DNA of 64,000 nucleotides from Pirellula sp. (GCA_013822725.1 PNKX01000002.1:5001-69000), one strand, 5' to 3'; counted from the stretch's first letter, positions 25,886 through 34,874 are shown. Numbers and translations are program-made. Notes: generated from the letters alone by a model not told the origin.

Positions 25886-27766
25886 ATGCAAATAGCGCTC
25901 GCGATACTATTAGTCTCAACGCTCACAACCAACGGACTGTTCGCCCTGTGGGCGGCGACTTCGCGGCGGCATTGGTTTGTGCGGACAGCGATATACCTGG
26001 CGTCCATTTCGTCGCTGCTGCTTGTGCCGGCGTACGAGCCGTTTATCGCTCTCACTCGGCAGGCGACCGTCATCTCCGGCGGCGTGGCGTTGCGGCGCAT
26101 GTGGGATCGACGTGCTAAAGACGCGTCGGAGGCCAGCGAATCGCCTGCCGCCCGGCGATTCTCATTGTTGACGATGCTGCAGTTGATGGCGCTGCTCGGA
26201 GTCACGGCGGCGATCGCGGCTCAAACGTCCACATTTGGTCGCTTGGAGTGGCAGAGCATTGGCGCCATTGGCCTGTGCAGCGGTTTGTCGTTCTCGCTCG
26301 TCTACTGGGCCGCAAATCTACGCGGCCGGCGACGGGTTGCAGGCGTCTTGGCGGCTCTGGCGGCATCAACAGTTCTGGGCGGCATCTTGGGAGCCGTCGA
26401 TTGGTTTGTACTCTCGGCAATAAGCGGCGGCTGGTTGCAGAGTTTTCCCGGGATTGGCTTTGCCGTGTTGGAAGGCGACCGCGAGGCGACGGCATTCATT
26501 GCGGAATGGCTCTCGATTCTTCCCGCTAGCGCGCTTGTCATGCTGGTCGTCGTTTGGTTGTGGCAAGCCATGGGCGTCGCCAAGTGTTCCAACCAGCGCA
26601 GCCGCTGGCGAATGGGCGCATTGAGAGTTGGCTTGGCGGCGGCATGTTTGATGGTGGCGACGCCAGCCGCACGAGCGCTCTGGTTCCTGCTTACCCCGGA
26701 GCCGATTCCAATCGTCGAATTGCCCACCCCCAACGGTTACGACGATTTGCTGGCTGCTCACGGCATGATGAACGACAACTTGCTTGTCAACTCCGGAACA
26801 TTCGATGGTGCGACCGCGACGAAAGCAGAATTAGTCAAAGCTGCGGCTGAGGTGGACGTCGCGATCAACCGGGTTGAAAAAGGGCTGCACAAGGAATCGA
26901 TGCGTTCGCTCGATTACGATTCTCGCGACGATCTGGACATCGAAGTGATTCAGGCCAATCGGAGTCTGGCGCGGGCGATGGACGCCGCTGGTCGCTTGGC
27001 GGAAATTCAAGGCGACGACGCGACGTCGCTGCGGTGGCGCCTCAACGGAATGAAGCTTGGTTTTGCGTCGCGTCGCGGAGGGCTTATCGTCGATGAACTT
27101 GTTGGCTACGCGTGTACAGGAATTGGATGCGCCGGCGTGTACGGCATCAAGGATCGCCTCACGACGCAGCAATGCGAGGAAACGCGTGCCACGGTGGAAA
27201 CGCTGCTGGCAAGCGCGGAACCGTTCTCAGACGTTGCGTACCGCGATCGAGTCTGGACTCAACATGGCATGGGCTGGATGGCCCACCTCTGGCAATGGCT
27301 TGATGATGATCCCGATGCGAACGCGGGCTTCGAGCGGGCTCGCCTGCTGGAACTCGCCAAGTGCCGACTACTCATGGCGGAACTCACGTTGCAGGCCTTC
27401 CAGCAACGGCATGGCCGCCTTCCAGAGACTACCCAAGAGCTCCTTGCCGAATCGCCGTCGGCGCTGCCGATCGATCCATTTTCACCAACTAGCGAAGCCG
27501 TGCGATTCAAGCGTGCGGGGAGCGGATACGTCCTCTATAGCCTTGGACGAGACGGCGTTGATAACGATGGCGAGCCGCCGACAGACGACATGTCGGCTGC
27601 TTTGAGCGAACCGGGCGATTTGAGATTGGACGTTGAATTCAAGCCCCAATCGCAGCTGCCAGCGACCGCCAACGCAGCCGGCGAAGCCGAGAGTGAGGCC
27701 GCCGCAGTCGAAGAGAGCGTTGTCGAAGTGGAGGAGAGTGTCGTGGAGGCGCCGGAGAGTAACTAG
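25886..27766 (+). CDS. Large membrane protein of unknown function
   Basis: 626 residues. The N-terminal half (about 1-265) has seven or so membrane helices (MQIALAILLVSTLTTNGLFA, LLTMLQLMALLGVTAAIAAQ, ALVMLVVVWLWQAMGV and others). The second half is a soluble helical domain (ELVKAAAEVDVAINRVEKGL...LLMAELTLQAFQQRHGRLPE) followed by DPFSPTSEAVRFKRAGSGYV LYSLGRDGVDNDGEPPTDD, a pseudopilin-like ending often seen in planctomycete secreted or anchored proteins. The tail is Glu/Val repeats. I recognise no named family. The ATG at 25886 is preferred over an upstream TTG at 25865. Confidence 0.7.
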   Translation: MQIALAILLVSTLTTNGLFALWAATSRRHWFVRTAIYLASISSLLLVPAYEPFIALTRQATVISGGVALRRMWDRRAKDASEASESPAARRFSLLTMLQLMALLGVTAAIAAQTSTFGRLEWQSIGAIGLCSGLSFSLVYWAANLRGRRRVAGVLAALAASTVLGGILGAVDWFVLSAISGGWLQSFPGIGFAVLEGDREATAFIAEWLSILPASALVMLVVVWLWQAMGVAKCSNQRSRWRMGALRVGLAAACLMVATPAARALWFLLTPEPIPIVELPTPNGYDDLLAAHGMMNDNLLVNSGTFDGATATKAELVKAAAEVDVAINRVEKGLHKESMRSLDYDSRDDLDIEVIQANRSLARAMDAAGRLAEIQGDDATSLRWRLNGMKLGFASRRGGLIVDELVGYACTGIGCAGVYGIKDRLTTQQCEETRATVETLLASAEPFSDVAYRDRVWTQHGMGWMAHLWQWLDDDPDANAGFERARLLELAKCRLLMAELTLQAFQQRHGRLPETTQELLAESPSALPIDPFSPTSEAVRFKRAGSGYVLYSLGRDGVDNDGEPPTDDMSAALSEPGDLRLDVEFKPQSQLPATANAAGEAESEAAAVEESVVEVEESVVEAPESN

Positions 27767-27808
27767 CCCAAGCGTCGTCAGTCGGCAATCCGGATGGCGT
27801 CGGGGCGC

Positions 27809-27893
27809 TTCTTCTTCGTGCGTCTTCGTGGCCTTCGTGTCTTGGTGGTGACTCTTTCGAGGGCCGCTCCGGCAGGTCGTTGACCTGCGGCTG
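27809..27893. repeat. Right half of a nested inverted repeat
   Basis: CTTCTTCGTGCGTCTTCGTG GCCTTCGTGTCTTGGTGGTGAC, then the outer arm CCGCTCCGGCAGGTCGTTGA CCTGCGGCTG. It matches the right side of the element at 24532-24750; the left side is absent. It abuts the TAG stop codon of the HTTM gene. Confidence 0.75.
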
Positions 27894-28841
27894 CTAAGCC
27901 GTCGCCAACTCGCGCACCGGCCGTAGTTCCTGCGGCTCCACGAACGCCGCCGTCGCCGTCAGCATGGCGGCGCAGAACGGCACCCACCCGCTCGCTAGCG
28001 CGAACGACAGCCAGACCAGCCCGCCAGCGATCACGAAGATCGGCCGGGCCCAGCGGTTCCAGATGAAGACCGGCATCGCCAGGAGGTAGAGCGTGATCGC
28101 GTGGCTCCACGCCGCGGTGAGGCGCGGGTGGTCGGCCAAGCCGCTGAGATCGATCAGCGGCATGTTCGGGCGACCGGCGGCGAGGAAGATGCCTTCGCCG
28201 CTCCACCACGCCGACTCGGGGGCGGCGAGTTGGGCCCAGCCCATCATCAGGCAGGCGAGCGCGGTGTGGATTTGGATCAGCCGCAGCGAGATGGTGTTGA
28301 AGGGGGAAGGGGGAGGGGGGAGGGGGGAAGTGGTCGTGTGGCGGCGCCAGTAGGCTTTCAGTGAGAAGGCGTCGTCGGCTTGGCCGATGCAGAGGTAGAC
28401 GAGGATGAATGACAGGATAGATTCGAATTCGCCCGTCACGAGCGGCGCCCGCGTGAAGAAGCTGAACGTGACGACCGTCGCTGCGATCGCGGTGATGCGG
28501 CCGCCGACGCCGAGCGTGAAGAGGCCGATCACGACGAGCGCGACCCAGTACGCCGGCCAGAGCATGTTCGCCGGGACATAATCGAGCAGTGACCACTGCC
28601 CGTCGTAGAGGCTGCGGACCATCTCCAGCGGCAGCATGCCGTCGTCGCCGAACCAGAGCTCGAGGTCAGGGTAGTAGGTGGCGACCGCGTAGAAGGCGAG
28701 CAAGCCGGCGGCGATGCGGATCATGCCGAGCGTCGACGCGGGCGATGCGGTGAACCAAAACCGGTTCCACGCAGCGCCCACGGCGGCGTTCAGATCTTCA
28801 AAATAAGCAGTCACCGCGTGCATGGTTGATTGGAGCATCAT
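27894..28841 (-). CDS. HTTM-domain membrane protein
   Basis: 315 residues with about six hydrophobic segments and the layout of the HTTM family, which is related to the vitamin-K-dependent gamma-carboxylase membrane core. Recognisable segments include TLGMIRIAAGLLAFYAVATY, FGDDGMLPLEMV, LLIQIHTAL-type (RLIQIHTALACLMMGWAQL) and SAWWSGEGIFLAAG. The function of bacterial HTTM proteins is not established. A Pro/Ser loop (SPLPPPPSPF, about residue 175) is encoded by a four-run G/C tract (28302-28327). Starts at 28841 and at M7 (28823) are both possible; a REP-B copy abuts the former. The preceding gene (28869-29603) is probably its operon partner. Confidence 0.82.
   Translation of the reverse strand: MMLQSTMHAVTAYFEDLNAAVGAAWNRFWFTASPASTLGMIRIAAGLLAFYAVATYYPDLELWFGDDGMLPLEMVRSLYDGQWSLLDYVPANMLWPAYWVALVVIGLFTLGVGGRITAIAATVVTFSFFTRAPLVTGEFESILSFILVYLCIGQADDAFSLKAYWRRHTTTSPLPPPPSPFNTISLRLIQIHTALACLMMGWAQLAAPESAWWSGEGIFLAAGRPNMPLIDLSGLADHPRLTAAWSHAITLYLLAMPVFIWNRWARPIFVIAGGLVWLSFALASGWVPFCAAMLTATAAFVEPQELRPVRELATA
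28302..28327 (+). other. G-quadruplex-capable tract inside the HTTM gene
   Basis: GGGGG-AA-GGGGG-A-GGGGGG-A-GGGGGG on the + strand, the non-coding strand of the HTTM gene. Four G-runs with one- or two-base loops fit the G-quadruplex pattern. It encodes the low-complexity SPLPPPPSPF loop. Confidence 0.8.
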
Positions 28842-28868
28842 TTAGCCCCCGGTTCTTCAAACCGGGGG
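28842..28868 (-). repeat. REP-B copy between the HTTM gene and its upstream partner
   Basis: TTAGCCCCCGGTTCTTCAAA followed by CCGGGGG. It fills exactly the 27-bp space between the start of the HTTM frame (28841) and the stop of the upstream gene (28869). Confidence 0.9.
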
Positions 28869-29603
28869 TTACTTGCTCGCCCCTCCATCCTTCGCAGCCG
28901 TCGAACCAGCGACCAACGCCCGTTGCCCCAAGACCGCCTCACGCGCCCCTTGGTAATGCCCTTCGTTGGGATCCCAGACCATAAAAATCTTGATCGGATC
29001 GGGAAGCGGCTTCTCCACGACCTGCTGCCGCAGCCCTCCCTCGCGCATCACGTAGGCGTAGGTGATGTCGGCCTCGATCGCCCGCGGCAGCCGCTTCGAC
29101 GGGATCTTCACGCAGCGGAGCAGGTACGAATCGGTCGGCAGCCCTTGCGACTTTACCCACCGCTCAGCGACCTGCAACGGCAACTTGGTGCGGAGGTCGT
29201 TATTCTCGGCGAACAGCTTATCGAAGAACGCCACATGGTACGCGAGTTGTTGATAACGCTGCCTACGGATACGGGATTGCGTCGCGGCGTTCGGCAGTTC
29301 GGCCAGCACCGCGTCGGGATCGTTCGGCTGGGCGTCGACCTTCACCAACTCCAGGCGGTGGACGCCGTCGTCCTCGTCGGCGCCGGCCAAGTGGAAGTCG
29401 TACGCCAGATCCATCATCAGCCCGCGCAGGTACTGCCGGGCGAACGGCACGTTGCGGAGCGATTGGCCGACGAGCGACTTCCCGCCGCCGATATTGATGG
29501 CCACGCCAATCAGCAGGCAGAAAAGATGCAGGATAATCAGCACCGTGGCGATGCTCTGCCAACTCGGCGGCGCGGCAGAGGCGGCGTTTCGCTTGGATGG
29601 CAT
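28869..29603 (-). CDS. Single-pass membrane protein, probable partner of the HTTM protein
   Basis: 244 residues from the ATG at 29603 (MPSKRNAASAAPPSW). One N-terminal membrane helix (IATVLIILHLFCLLIGVAIN, about 21-40) is followed by a soluble domain (LRGLMMDLAYDFHLAGADED ... YQQLAYHVAFFDKLF) with a basic C-terminal part. The family is not recognised. It lies immediately upstream of the HTTM gene on the same strand, separated only by a REP-B repeat, so co-transcription and joint function at the membrane are likely. Confidence 0.72.
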   Translation of the reverse strand: MPSKRNAASAAPPSWQSIATVLIILHLFCLLIGVAINIGGGKSLVGQSLRNVPFARQYLRGLMMDLAYDFHLAGADEDDGVHRLELVKVDAQPNDPDAVLAELPNAATQSRIRRQRYQQLAYHVAFFDKLFAENNDLRTKLPLQVAERWVKSQGLPTDSYLLRCVKIPSKRLPRAIEADITYAYVMREGGLRQQVVEKPLPDPIKIFMVWDPNEGHYQGAREAVLGQRALVAGSTAAKDGGASK

Positions 29604-29698
29604 GTTCGGTCGGCTACGGCGTGGGAGGTGACGACAAACCACCCAGCGTAGGCGCAGCGGGGAAGGGATTCAACCGCCCCGGGCGCCAAGTTCGCCGA

Positions 29699-31015
29699 TC
29701 AGCCCGGCGGGCGGACGTAAATCGGGTTCGACAAAATCCAGGGACGCTGTTCATCGGCGACGTTCAGCCAGACTTCGACGCGATAGACTCCCGGCTCGGT
29801 CAGGTCGAACGCTAGCGAGCGGCCCTGCTCCTCGCGGATGACTTGTCCGTTACGGATGAGTTTGACGGCTCCCGGCAAAGGCGCCGCGGCCTCCAATCGC
29901 AATCCAGCGGGATCGACGATTTGGCTCCCCAGCGGAAATTGTTCGTTGCCTCGCTTCGCCTGAAAGACGAAGCCGCTCGGATCGCCGAGCCAATCGAACG
30001 CGACATAGGCCCGCCCGGCGCGCAATGCGTTCCCAACCTCGGCTTCGTTCAAATCGGGGAGGAGCAAATGCGTGCTGACGTGGCGAAAGCTGCGCTCGTA
30101 AGGATCGAGATCGACCTCAAGCAACACGTCGCCCGGCTTCTTTCCCGCGACCAGACCGAGCAGCAGCGGATTGTCGGCGGGATCGAGCTCCGCCACCTTC
30201 TCGCGCAGCCCGTCCTCGACCAGGACTTTGCCGTCGCCACGGAGCGTCGCCCGCATCCCTTGGTTGTGGTGGGAATCGCCGCCAGCGACGCCGGTATGCG
30301 GCGCGATCCGGCAAAGCTCGTCGTAGCGGCGCAGGTAGTCAGCCGGATAGTCGAGCAGCGCGCCGAACGTTTCCTGAGGATACTTTTGCAATCCTGGCAG
30401 CAATGACAACAACCCGAGCGGGGAACTCACCGCCGCCAAGAATCGCGTTTCATCCTTCACGTCGGCGTGAGTGTTGTAAATCTCGCTGCCAGTGAGCCCC
30501 GCGATTTTCCAATCCATGCGCTCTTCGAGATGGCAGAGAAAAATCATGCCGTCGTCGCGCTTCACTAAGTCGGCGAACTGTTGCGAGGAGTCGGTTACTT
30601 CGCGTTGAATGCTTTTCGCGGGGTAGGCGAGGAATCCGCCCGTTTCGGCGCCGGGAATCAACAGGATGCCGTCGTTCACGCCGCGGTGGCCGTCACTGTA
30701 GTAATCGTAGTGGCGGGCCGGGTGCTCGCTGAACATGATCACGTCGACGCCAGCCGCCTTTGCTCCGGCGACGATTTCGTCGATCTGACCGCGACTGTCG
30801 TGCGAGAAGGCCGAATGGGCATGGAGGACGGCGCGATAGTCGCGGAAGCCGCTTTCTAACTCGACTGGTCGTCGTTCGGCGGCCAATCGTTCAATGGCGG
30901 CGTGCGTGGCGGCCAGTCGATCGAGCCGCATCCGCTCCAGTGACTCGGCGTTGACTAGGCCAGCCGTGAGCAACGCCGCGCAAGTAAAGGCAACAAACAG
31001 GCGGAGGTTCTTCAT
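29699..31015 (-). CDS. Exported PHP-domain-like metal-dependent hydrolase
   Basis: 438 residues. A signal peptide (MKNLRLFVAFTCAALLTAGL VNA) precedes a PHP-type fold: the first metal motif HAHSAFSHDS (H65, H67, H72), then MFSEHPARHYDYY, IPGAETGGFL and a late AGGDSHHNQG. These are the metal ligands of PHP phosphoesterases. The C-terminal 120 residues form a beta-rich domain (GLRLEAAAPLPGAVKLIRNG QVIREE). The enzyme would act in the periplasm or outside on an unknown phosphoester. MKNLR at 31015 begins the signal peptide directly. Confidence 0.82.
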   Translation of the reverse strand: MKNLRLFVAFTCAALLTAGLVNAESLERMRLDRLAATHAAIERLAAERRPVELESGFRDYRAVLHAHSAFSHDSRGQIDEIVAGAKAAGVDVIMFSEHPARHYDYYSDGHRGVNDGILLIPGAETGGFLAYPAKSIQREVTDSSQQFADLVKRDDGMIFLCHLEERMDWKIAGLTGSEIYNTHADVKDETRFLAAVSSPLGLLSLLPGLQKYPQETFGALLDYPADYLRRYDELCRIAPHTGVAGGDSHHNQGMRATLRGDGKVLVEDGLREKVAELDPADNPLLLGLVAGKKPGDVLLEVDLDPYERSFRHVSTHLLLPDLNEAEVGNALRAGRAYVAFDWLGDPSGFVFQAKRGNEQFPLGSQIVDPAGLRLEAAAPLPGAVKLIRNGQVIREEQGRSLAFDLTEPGVYRVEVWLNVADEQRPWILSNPIYVRPPG

Positions 31016-31093
31016 CGTTCGTAGTTCGCACGACCGTGAGCTTCGACGCGCGTTCGCGTCCCATTCGTTCGCAATGCTCGCCGAGTAGGCAGC

Positions 31094-32131
31094 CTACGCA
31101 TTGAGCTTCGGCGAAGGATCATCGGCCACGTTGACCCAGACGTGGACGTGCGGGGCCCCGCGGAAGTGCCACACGAATGACGGGCCTTCGAGCCGCCAGT
31201 TGTCCCAGACTTTGTCGTTGCCGATATCGCCCGGCTGGAAGAAGGCCAAGCTGCAGGCGTCGATTCCGCCCTGGGCCTTCAGGCAGGCGAGGGCTTCGTC
31301 GCGATCGCCTTGGCGGAACGGTTCGACCAGCTTGCGGAGGACTTCTTGCACGCGGCCCTTTTGATCGGTGGAGAGCTCCGTGACGGGAATGCCGGCGAAC
31401 ATGCCGTCGGCGCCGCGGAATCCCACGTTCCCCTCGCTGGGCAAGCTGCTGACCAGCGCCAGTTTCTGCTGCTTGCCGTCGAGCGCCTGATACAGCTTGT
31501 TCGCTTCGACTGCTTGCGGCCAGAAGACGTTGCCTTCGTGGTCGGCTTCTTCGTCGAACGTCCCCGTCGGATCGTGACCGTAGAAAATGGGGCCGCCGAA
31601 GGCGACATGCTCGGCCGAGTCGCCGTCGCAGCGGAGCGTCATATGTCGGCCGGTGACGACGAATTCGCTCTTTCCCGCGCCGGGCGTGCCGAAGATCGCG
31701 ATGCTGTTGTTCAATCCAAACCCGCCCGCGTCGTCGTCTTGCTGTTTGTCGTAGCGTTCATGCCATTCCGGAGCGATGATGCCGCGATAGATGGCGTGAA
31801 TCATCTCCTGCTGATCGGCCGTGTAGAACTTACTGTCGATCGTTTCGTCGGTGATGCTCCAGTTGTTGGAGACGCGGGTACGGAGCAGGCCTCGCTCTTT
31901 GTCTTGGTGATCCCAGGCGAAGCAGATTTTCTCGCGCTGGCCGGGCGTGAGCGACTCGTACAGCAGCTTCACCAGCGATTCGGCGGTTGGGGCCCCTGAG
32001 CCAATGGACTCGGCCGTGGTCGCTTCAGCGCCCATGGCTAGCGGTGAAAGATAAGCCGCGGCGCCGAGGGCGAGCGCCGACTGTCCGGCCCGTTCGAAAA
32101 ACTCACGCCGATGGAGAGGCAAGTGCGACAT
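31094..32131 (-). CDS. DUF3500-family exported protein with Tat-like signal
   Basis: 345 residues. The N-terminus LPLHRREFFERAGQSALALG has a twin-arginine-like motif (RREFF) and hydrophobic stretch, suggesting Tat export. The body (ESLTPGQREKICFAWDHQDK, IFGTPGAGKSEFVVTGRHMT, SFVWHFRGAPHVHVWVNVA) is that of DUF3500 proteins, of unknown function. GTPGAGKSEF looks like a P-loop, but no other NTPase motifs follow and the family is not an ATPase, so I do not call it one. The ATG at 32131 begins MSHLPLHRREF; the frame to 32179 is less likely. It lies 78 bp downstream-side of the PHP gene, same strand. Confidence 0.82.
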   Translation of the reverse strand: MSHLPLHRREFFERAGQSALALGAAAYLSPLAMGAEATTAESIGSGAPTAESLVKLLYESLTPGQREKICFAWDHQDKERGLLRTRVSNNWSITDETIDSKFYTADQQEMIHAIYRGIIAPEWHERYDKQQDDDAGGFGLNNSIAIFGTPGAGKSEFVVTGRHMTLRCDGDSAEHVAFGGPIFYGHDPTGTFDEEADHEGNVFWPQAVEANKLYQALDGKQQKLALVSSLPSEGNVGFRGADGMFAGIPVTELSTDQKGRVQEVLRKLVEPFRQGDRDEALACLKAQGGIDACSLAFFQPGDIGNDKVWDNWRLEGPSFVWHFRGAPHVHVWVNVADDPSPKLNA

Positions 32132-32180
32132 GACGATGCTCCTGAGCGCCTGGGAGAAGATCAATCTATTAGACTCCACG

Positions 32181-32435
32181 GCAGCCGCGGGTCAACGACT
32201 GGCGGAGCGGCAAAGACGGGGATTGAACCGCCAAGGACGTCAAGAGCGCCAAGGAAATACGAAGATTGAACCACTACGGCACGGATACGACGAAAGACAT
32301 AGAGATAGAAGCTTGCAGAATGTGGTCAGTAGGATTCCCGTTTTATGAAATTCCCTTGCGTCATGTCCGTTGTGCCGTCGTGGTTCAATTCAGTGATTTC
32401 CTTCCTTGGCCCTCTTGGCGTCCTTGGCGGTTCAA
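32181..32435. repeat. Nested inverted repeat, CCAAGG family (copy 3)
   Basis: The left outer arm GCAGCCGCGGGTCAACGACT (32181) is present; the right outer arm is decayed. Core arms TGAACCGCCAAGGACGTCAA G (32224) and CTTGGCGTCCTTGGCGGTTC A (to 32435), inner arms CCACTACGGCAC against GTGCCGTCGTGG. It fills the 406-bp gap between divergent genes; no gene is seen. Confidence 0.82.
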
Positions 32436-32537
32436 TTCTTCGTTGATTTTGGCGGTTTAATCGAGCGACTGGCCGGAATGCGAACCGGCACTAAACTTAC
32501 AGGGTATCTAGACCGCCCCTCCACGAGCTCGCACGCC

Positions 32538-33545
32538 ATGTCCGACTTTCGCGCCGCCCCGCCGCAGTCTGCCGATTCGCAGCAGGACGCCTATCCTCAC
32601 ATTTACGTGAAGGATACCGACGTCGGTTTGCCGAGCTTTCAGACCACCGGCTTTGGTCGCTACAGCGATTTCAAACCATTGGCGAGCGGCGGTTCGGCCC
32701 AACTGCGGACCTGCCGTGACAAGACGCTGGGGCGCACAGTGGTCATGAAGACGCTGCATCCTCACCTGGCGAACAACGCTTATATGCAATCGCGGTTCCT
32801 GCGCGAGGCGCGCGTCACCGCCCAGTTGCAGCATCCCGTGACCGTGCCGGTGTACGACTTGGGCCGTGACACCGAAGACCGACTCTACTTCACGATGAAG
32901 AAGGTCGAAGGCGAGACGGTGCGTAGCATTATCGAACGCCAGGCCAATGGGGACGAACAAGCGCTCACTCATTTTGGTCTGGAGCGGATGTTGGGCGTGC
33001 TGATTCAGGTTTGCAACGGCTTGGCGTACGCGCACGCGCACGGCGTCGTCCATCGCGACGTGAAGCCGGAGAACATGCTCGTCGGCGCCTTCGGCGAGGC
33101 GGTGCTGCTTGATTGGGGGGTCGCCAAGGTGTGGGCCGACGAGGAGAGCGAAGGGGACGCGCGGATTATGGAGCATCAGATCCTCACCGACGTCAACCAA
33201 CGCCCCGGGACGCCGCTCTACATGTCGCCGGAGCAAGTTCGCGGCGGGAGCGACGAGATCGACGCCCGCACCGACGTCTACAGCGCCGGCGCCGTGCTGT
33301 ACGAAGTGCTGACGCTGACCGAACCGCTGCGAGGCAAGCAGGTACACGAAACCTTCCAGAAGATCGTCAACGAAATGCCGCCGCCGCCGCGCGAGCGAGC
33401 GCCGTCGCGGCAGATCCCCGCGGCGCTGGCCGACATTGCAATGAAGGCGATGGCCAAGCGGCCGGACGAACGGTTCCAGACGATGGAAGAGATGATCGAA
33501 GCGATCCGCGGCTTTCGCGGGCGAGCGCTGGAATCAGCGGGATAA
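32538..33545 (+). CDS. Soluble Ser/Thr protein kinase
   Basis: 335 residues: a short N-terminal tail (about 1-45), then a complete Hanks-type kinase domain. Motifs are VVMKTLHPHL (ATP lysine), FLREARVTAQLQHP, GVVHRDVKPENMLVG (catalytic loop), VLLDWGVAKVW (DWG for DFG), GTPLYMSPEQVRGG and DARTDVYSAGAVLYEVLT. The Gly loop LASGGSAQL is degenerate. No membrane helix follows, so it is cytosolic unless membrane-bound through a partner. The start at 32538 (MSDFRAAPPQ) is used; the frame to 32406 translates a repeat. The nearest neighbours give no hint of substrate. Confidence 0.9.
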   Translation: MSDFRAAPPQSADSQQDAYPHIYVKDTDVGLPSFQTTGFGRYSDFKPLASGGSAQLRTCRDKTLGRTVVMKTLHPHLANNAYMQSRFLREARVTAQLQHPVTVPVYDLGRDTEDRLYFTMKKVEGETVRSIIERQANGDEQALTHFGLERMLGVLIQVCNGLAYAHAHGVVHRDVKPENMLVGAFGEAVLLDWGVAKVWADEESEGDARIMEHQILTDVNQRPGTPLYMSPEQVRGGSDEIDARTDVYSAGAVLYEVLTLTEPLRGKQVHETFQKIVNEMPPPPRERAPSRQIPAALADIAMKAMAKRPDERFQTMEEMIEAIRGFRGRALESAG

Positions 33546-33558
33546 GAGGGGAAAAAGA

Positions 33559-33778
33559 CTAACCGCCAAGGACGCCAAGGTTCGCCAAGGAAATGCAAGA
33601 GTTTTACCACTACGGCACAACGAGCACGACGAGATTGCAAAAAAACGTCGATAAATTTGTTAAATACGACCGACTTTCCTTGGTATTTATCTATTACTTC
33701 GTTGTGTCCGCCGTGTCGTTGTGGTTCAATTCTTCTCCGCATGTCCTTGGCGAACCTTGGCGTCCTTGGCGGTTCAAT
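33559..33778. repeat. Nested inverted repeat, CCAAGG family (copy 4)
   Basis: Arms CTAACCGCCAAGGACGCCAA GGTTCGCCAAGG (33559) and CCTTGGCGAACCTTGGCGTCC TTGGCGGTTC (to 33778), with inner CCACTACGGCACAACGAGCAC against GTGTCCGCCGTGTCGTTGTGG. It fills the gap between the convergent kinase and mutM genes. Confidence 0.85.
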
Positions 33779-33787
33779 TTCTTCTTC

Positions 33788-34621
33788 TTACTTCTGGCAA
33801 CGGCGGCAGAAGAACGTGGAACGTTGCGTCTGGACGATGCGCTCGATTGCCCCCTTCTGGCAACGAGGGCAGGTCTCGCCCGCTTTGGCGTAGACGCGGT
33901 GCTGGTTTTGGTAGCCGCCTGATTTGTTCAGGGCGTTGCGGTAGGTGCCGTCGCTGAGGGTGGAGCCTTCGTAGCGGATGGCCAGTTCGAGAACTTCCAG
34001 CGCAGCGGCGGCGATCGCTTGCCACTGGGCCGGCTTAAGTTCGCGGCAGGAACGCTCGGGGTGAATGCCGGCGAGGTGGAGAATCTCCGACGCGTAAAGG
34101 TTGCCGATGCCAGCGACGGCTCGCTGGTCGAGCAGGGCCACCTTCACCGCTCGTTGCGAACGACCGAGCCGCTCGCGGTACAGTTCGGCCGTCATGACCA
34201 GGGCGTCGGGGCCGAGGGCATCGAGGCCGAACGTCTGCTCGAACTCGCGTTCACTCAACAAGCGGACGTTGCCGAGGCCGCGGCGATCCCAGTAGACGAG
34301 CTCCTTCGCCCCGCCGCCGCGGAACTGGAAACGAACGCGGGCGTAGAGCGGATCGAGCGGTTCGTCGAGCAGCAGCAGGCCAGTCATGCGCGGTTCGAAG
34401 ATGATCGCGTCGCCGCGGTCGAGCCAAAGGACGACGCGCTTGCCGGCGCGGGCGGTCCGCTCGATGCGGGCGCCCTCGACGCGGCGGCGGAACGCAGGGA
34501 CGCCGGGCGTGAGTGCGATCGGCTTACGCGGGCAGGGGAGCCGTTCGAAGGCGATGATCTTCGCCCCGACGATCGGCTCGACGCCGCGGCGCATCGTTTC
34601 GACTTCAGGGAGTTCGGGCAT
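33788..34621 (-). CDS. mutM: Formamidopyrimidine-DNA glycosylase
   Basis: 277 residues, full length. A base-excision repair enzyme that removes 8-oxoguanine and other oxidised purines and nicks the abasic site. The N-terminal PELPEVETM provides the catalytic proline (P2) and glutamate (E3) after Met removal. The helix-two-turn-helix region is ALLDQRAVAGIGNLYASEIL HLAGIHP. The C-terminal zinc finger is complete: CPRCQ...TFFCRRCQK. R in QRSTFFCRRCQ matches the conserved damaged-base-contacting arginine region. No frameshift or missing key residue. mutM could be confused with nei, but the GNLYASE motif and zinc finger spacing fit MutM better. Confidence 0.97.
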   Translation of the reverse strand: MPELPEVETMRRGVEPIVGAKIIAFERLPCPRKPIALTPGVPAFRRRVEGARIERTARAGKRVVLWLDRGDAIIFEPRMTGLLLLDEPLDPLYARVRFQFRGGGAKELVYWDRRGLGNVRLLSEREFEQTFGLDALGPDALVMTAELYRERLGRSQRAVKVALLDQRAVAGIGNLYASEILHLAGIHPERSCRELKPAQWQAIAAAALEVLELAIRYEGSTLSDGTYRNALNKSGGYQNQHRVYAKAGETCPRCQKGAIERIVQTQRSTFFCRRCQK

Positions 34622-34625
34622 GAAG

Positions 34626-34854
34626 ACTTACCACCAAGACACGAAGAGCACGAAGAAGCACCAAGAAATGCAGGAGAGAAAGAATAGACGGAACCGCCGA
34701 TCAACGCGAATCAACGCGGATATAAGAAGGGAGTCAGAAAATGATATTCACATTAACTTCGACCCATCCCGTTCATCTGCGTTCATCGGCGGTTCCATAA
34801 TTCCTTGGCATTTTCCTTAGTGCGTCTTTGTGCCCTTCGTGCCTTGGTGGTTGC
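34626..34854. repeat. Nested inverted repeat, CCAAGACAC family with a second inner palindrome
   Basis: Outer arms TTACCACCAAGACACGAAGA GCACGAAG (34628) and CTTCGTGCCTTGGTGGTTGC (to 34854). Inside lies a different palindrome GAACCGCCGATCAACGCGAA (34691) against GTTCATCGGCGGTTCC (to 34796). It starts 4 bp upstream of the mutM ATG, so it lies in the mutM leader. Confidence 0.78.
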
Positions 34855-34874
34855 ATTTTCATTGGTCAAGGCGC

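Noticed and set aside
31094..32131. P-loop ATPase reading of GTPGAGKSEF in the DUF3500 protein
   Set aside because: No Walker B or other NTPase motifs and the family is exported; the match is probably fortuitous.
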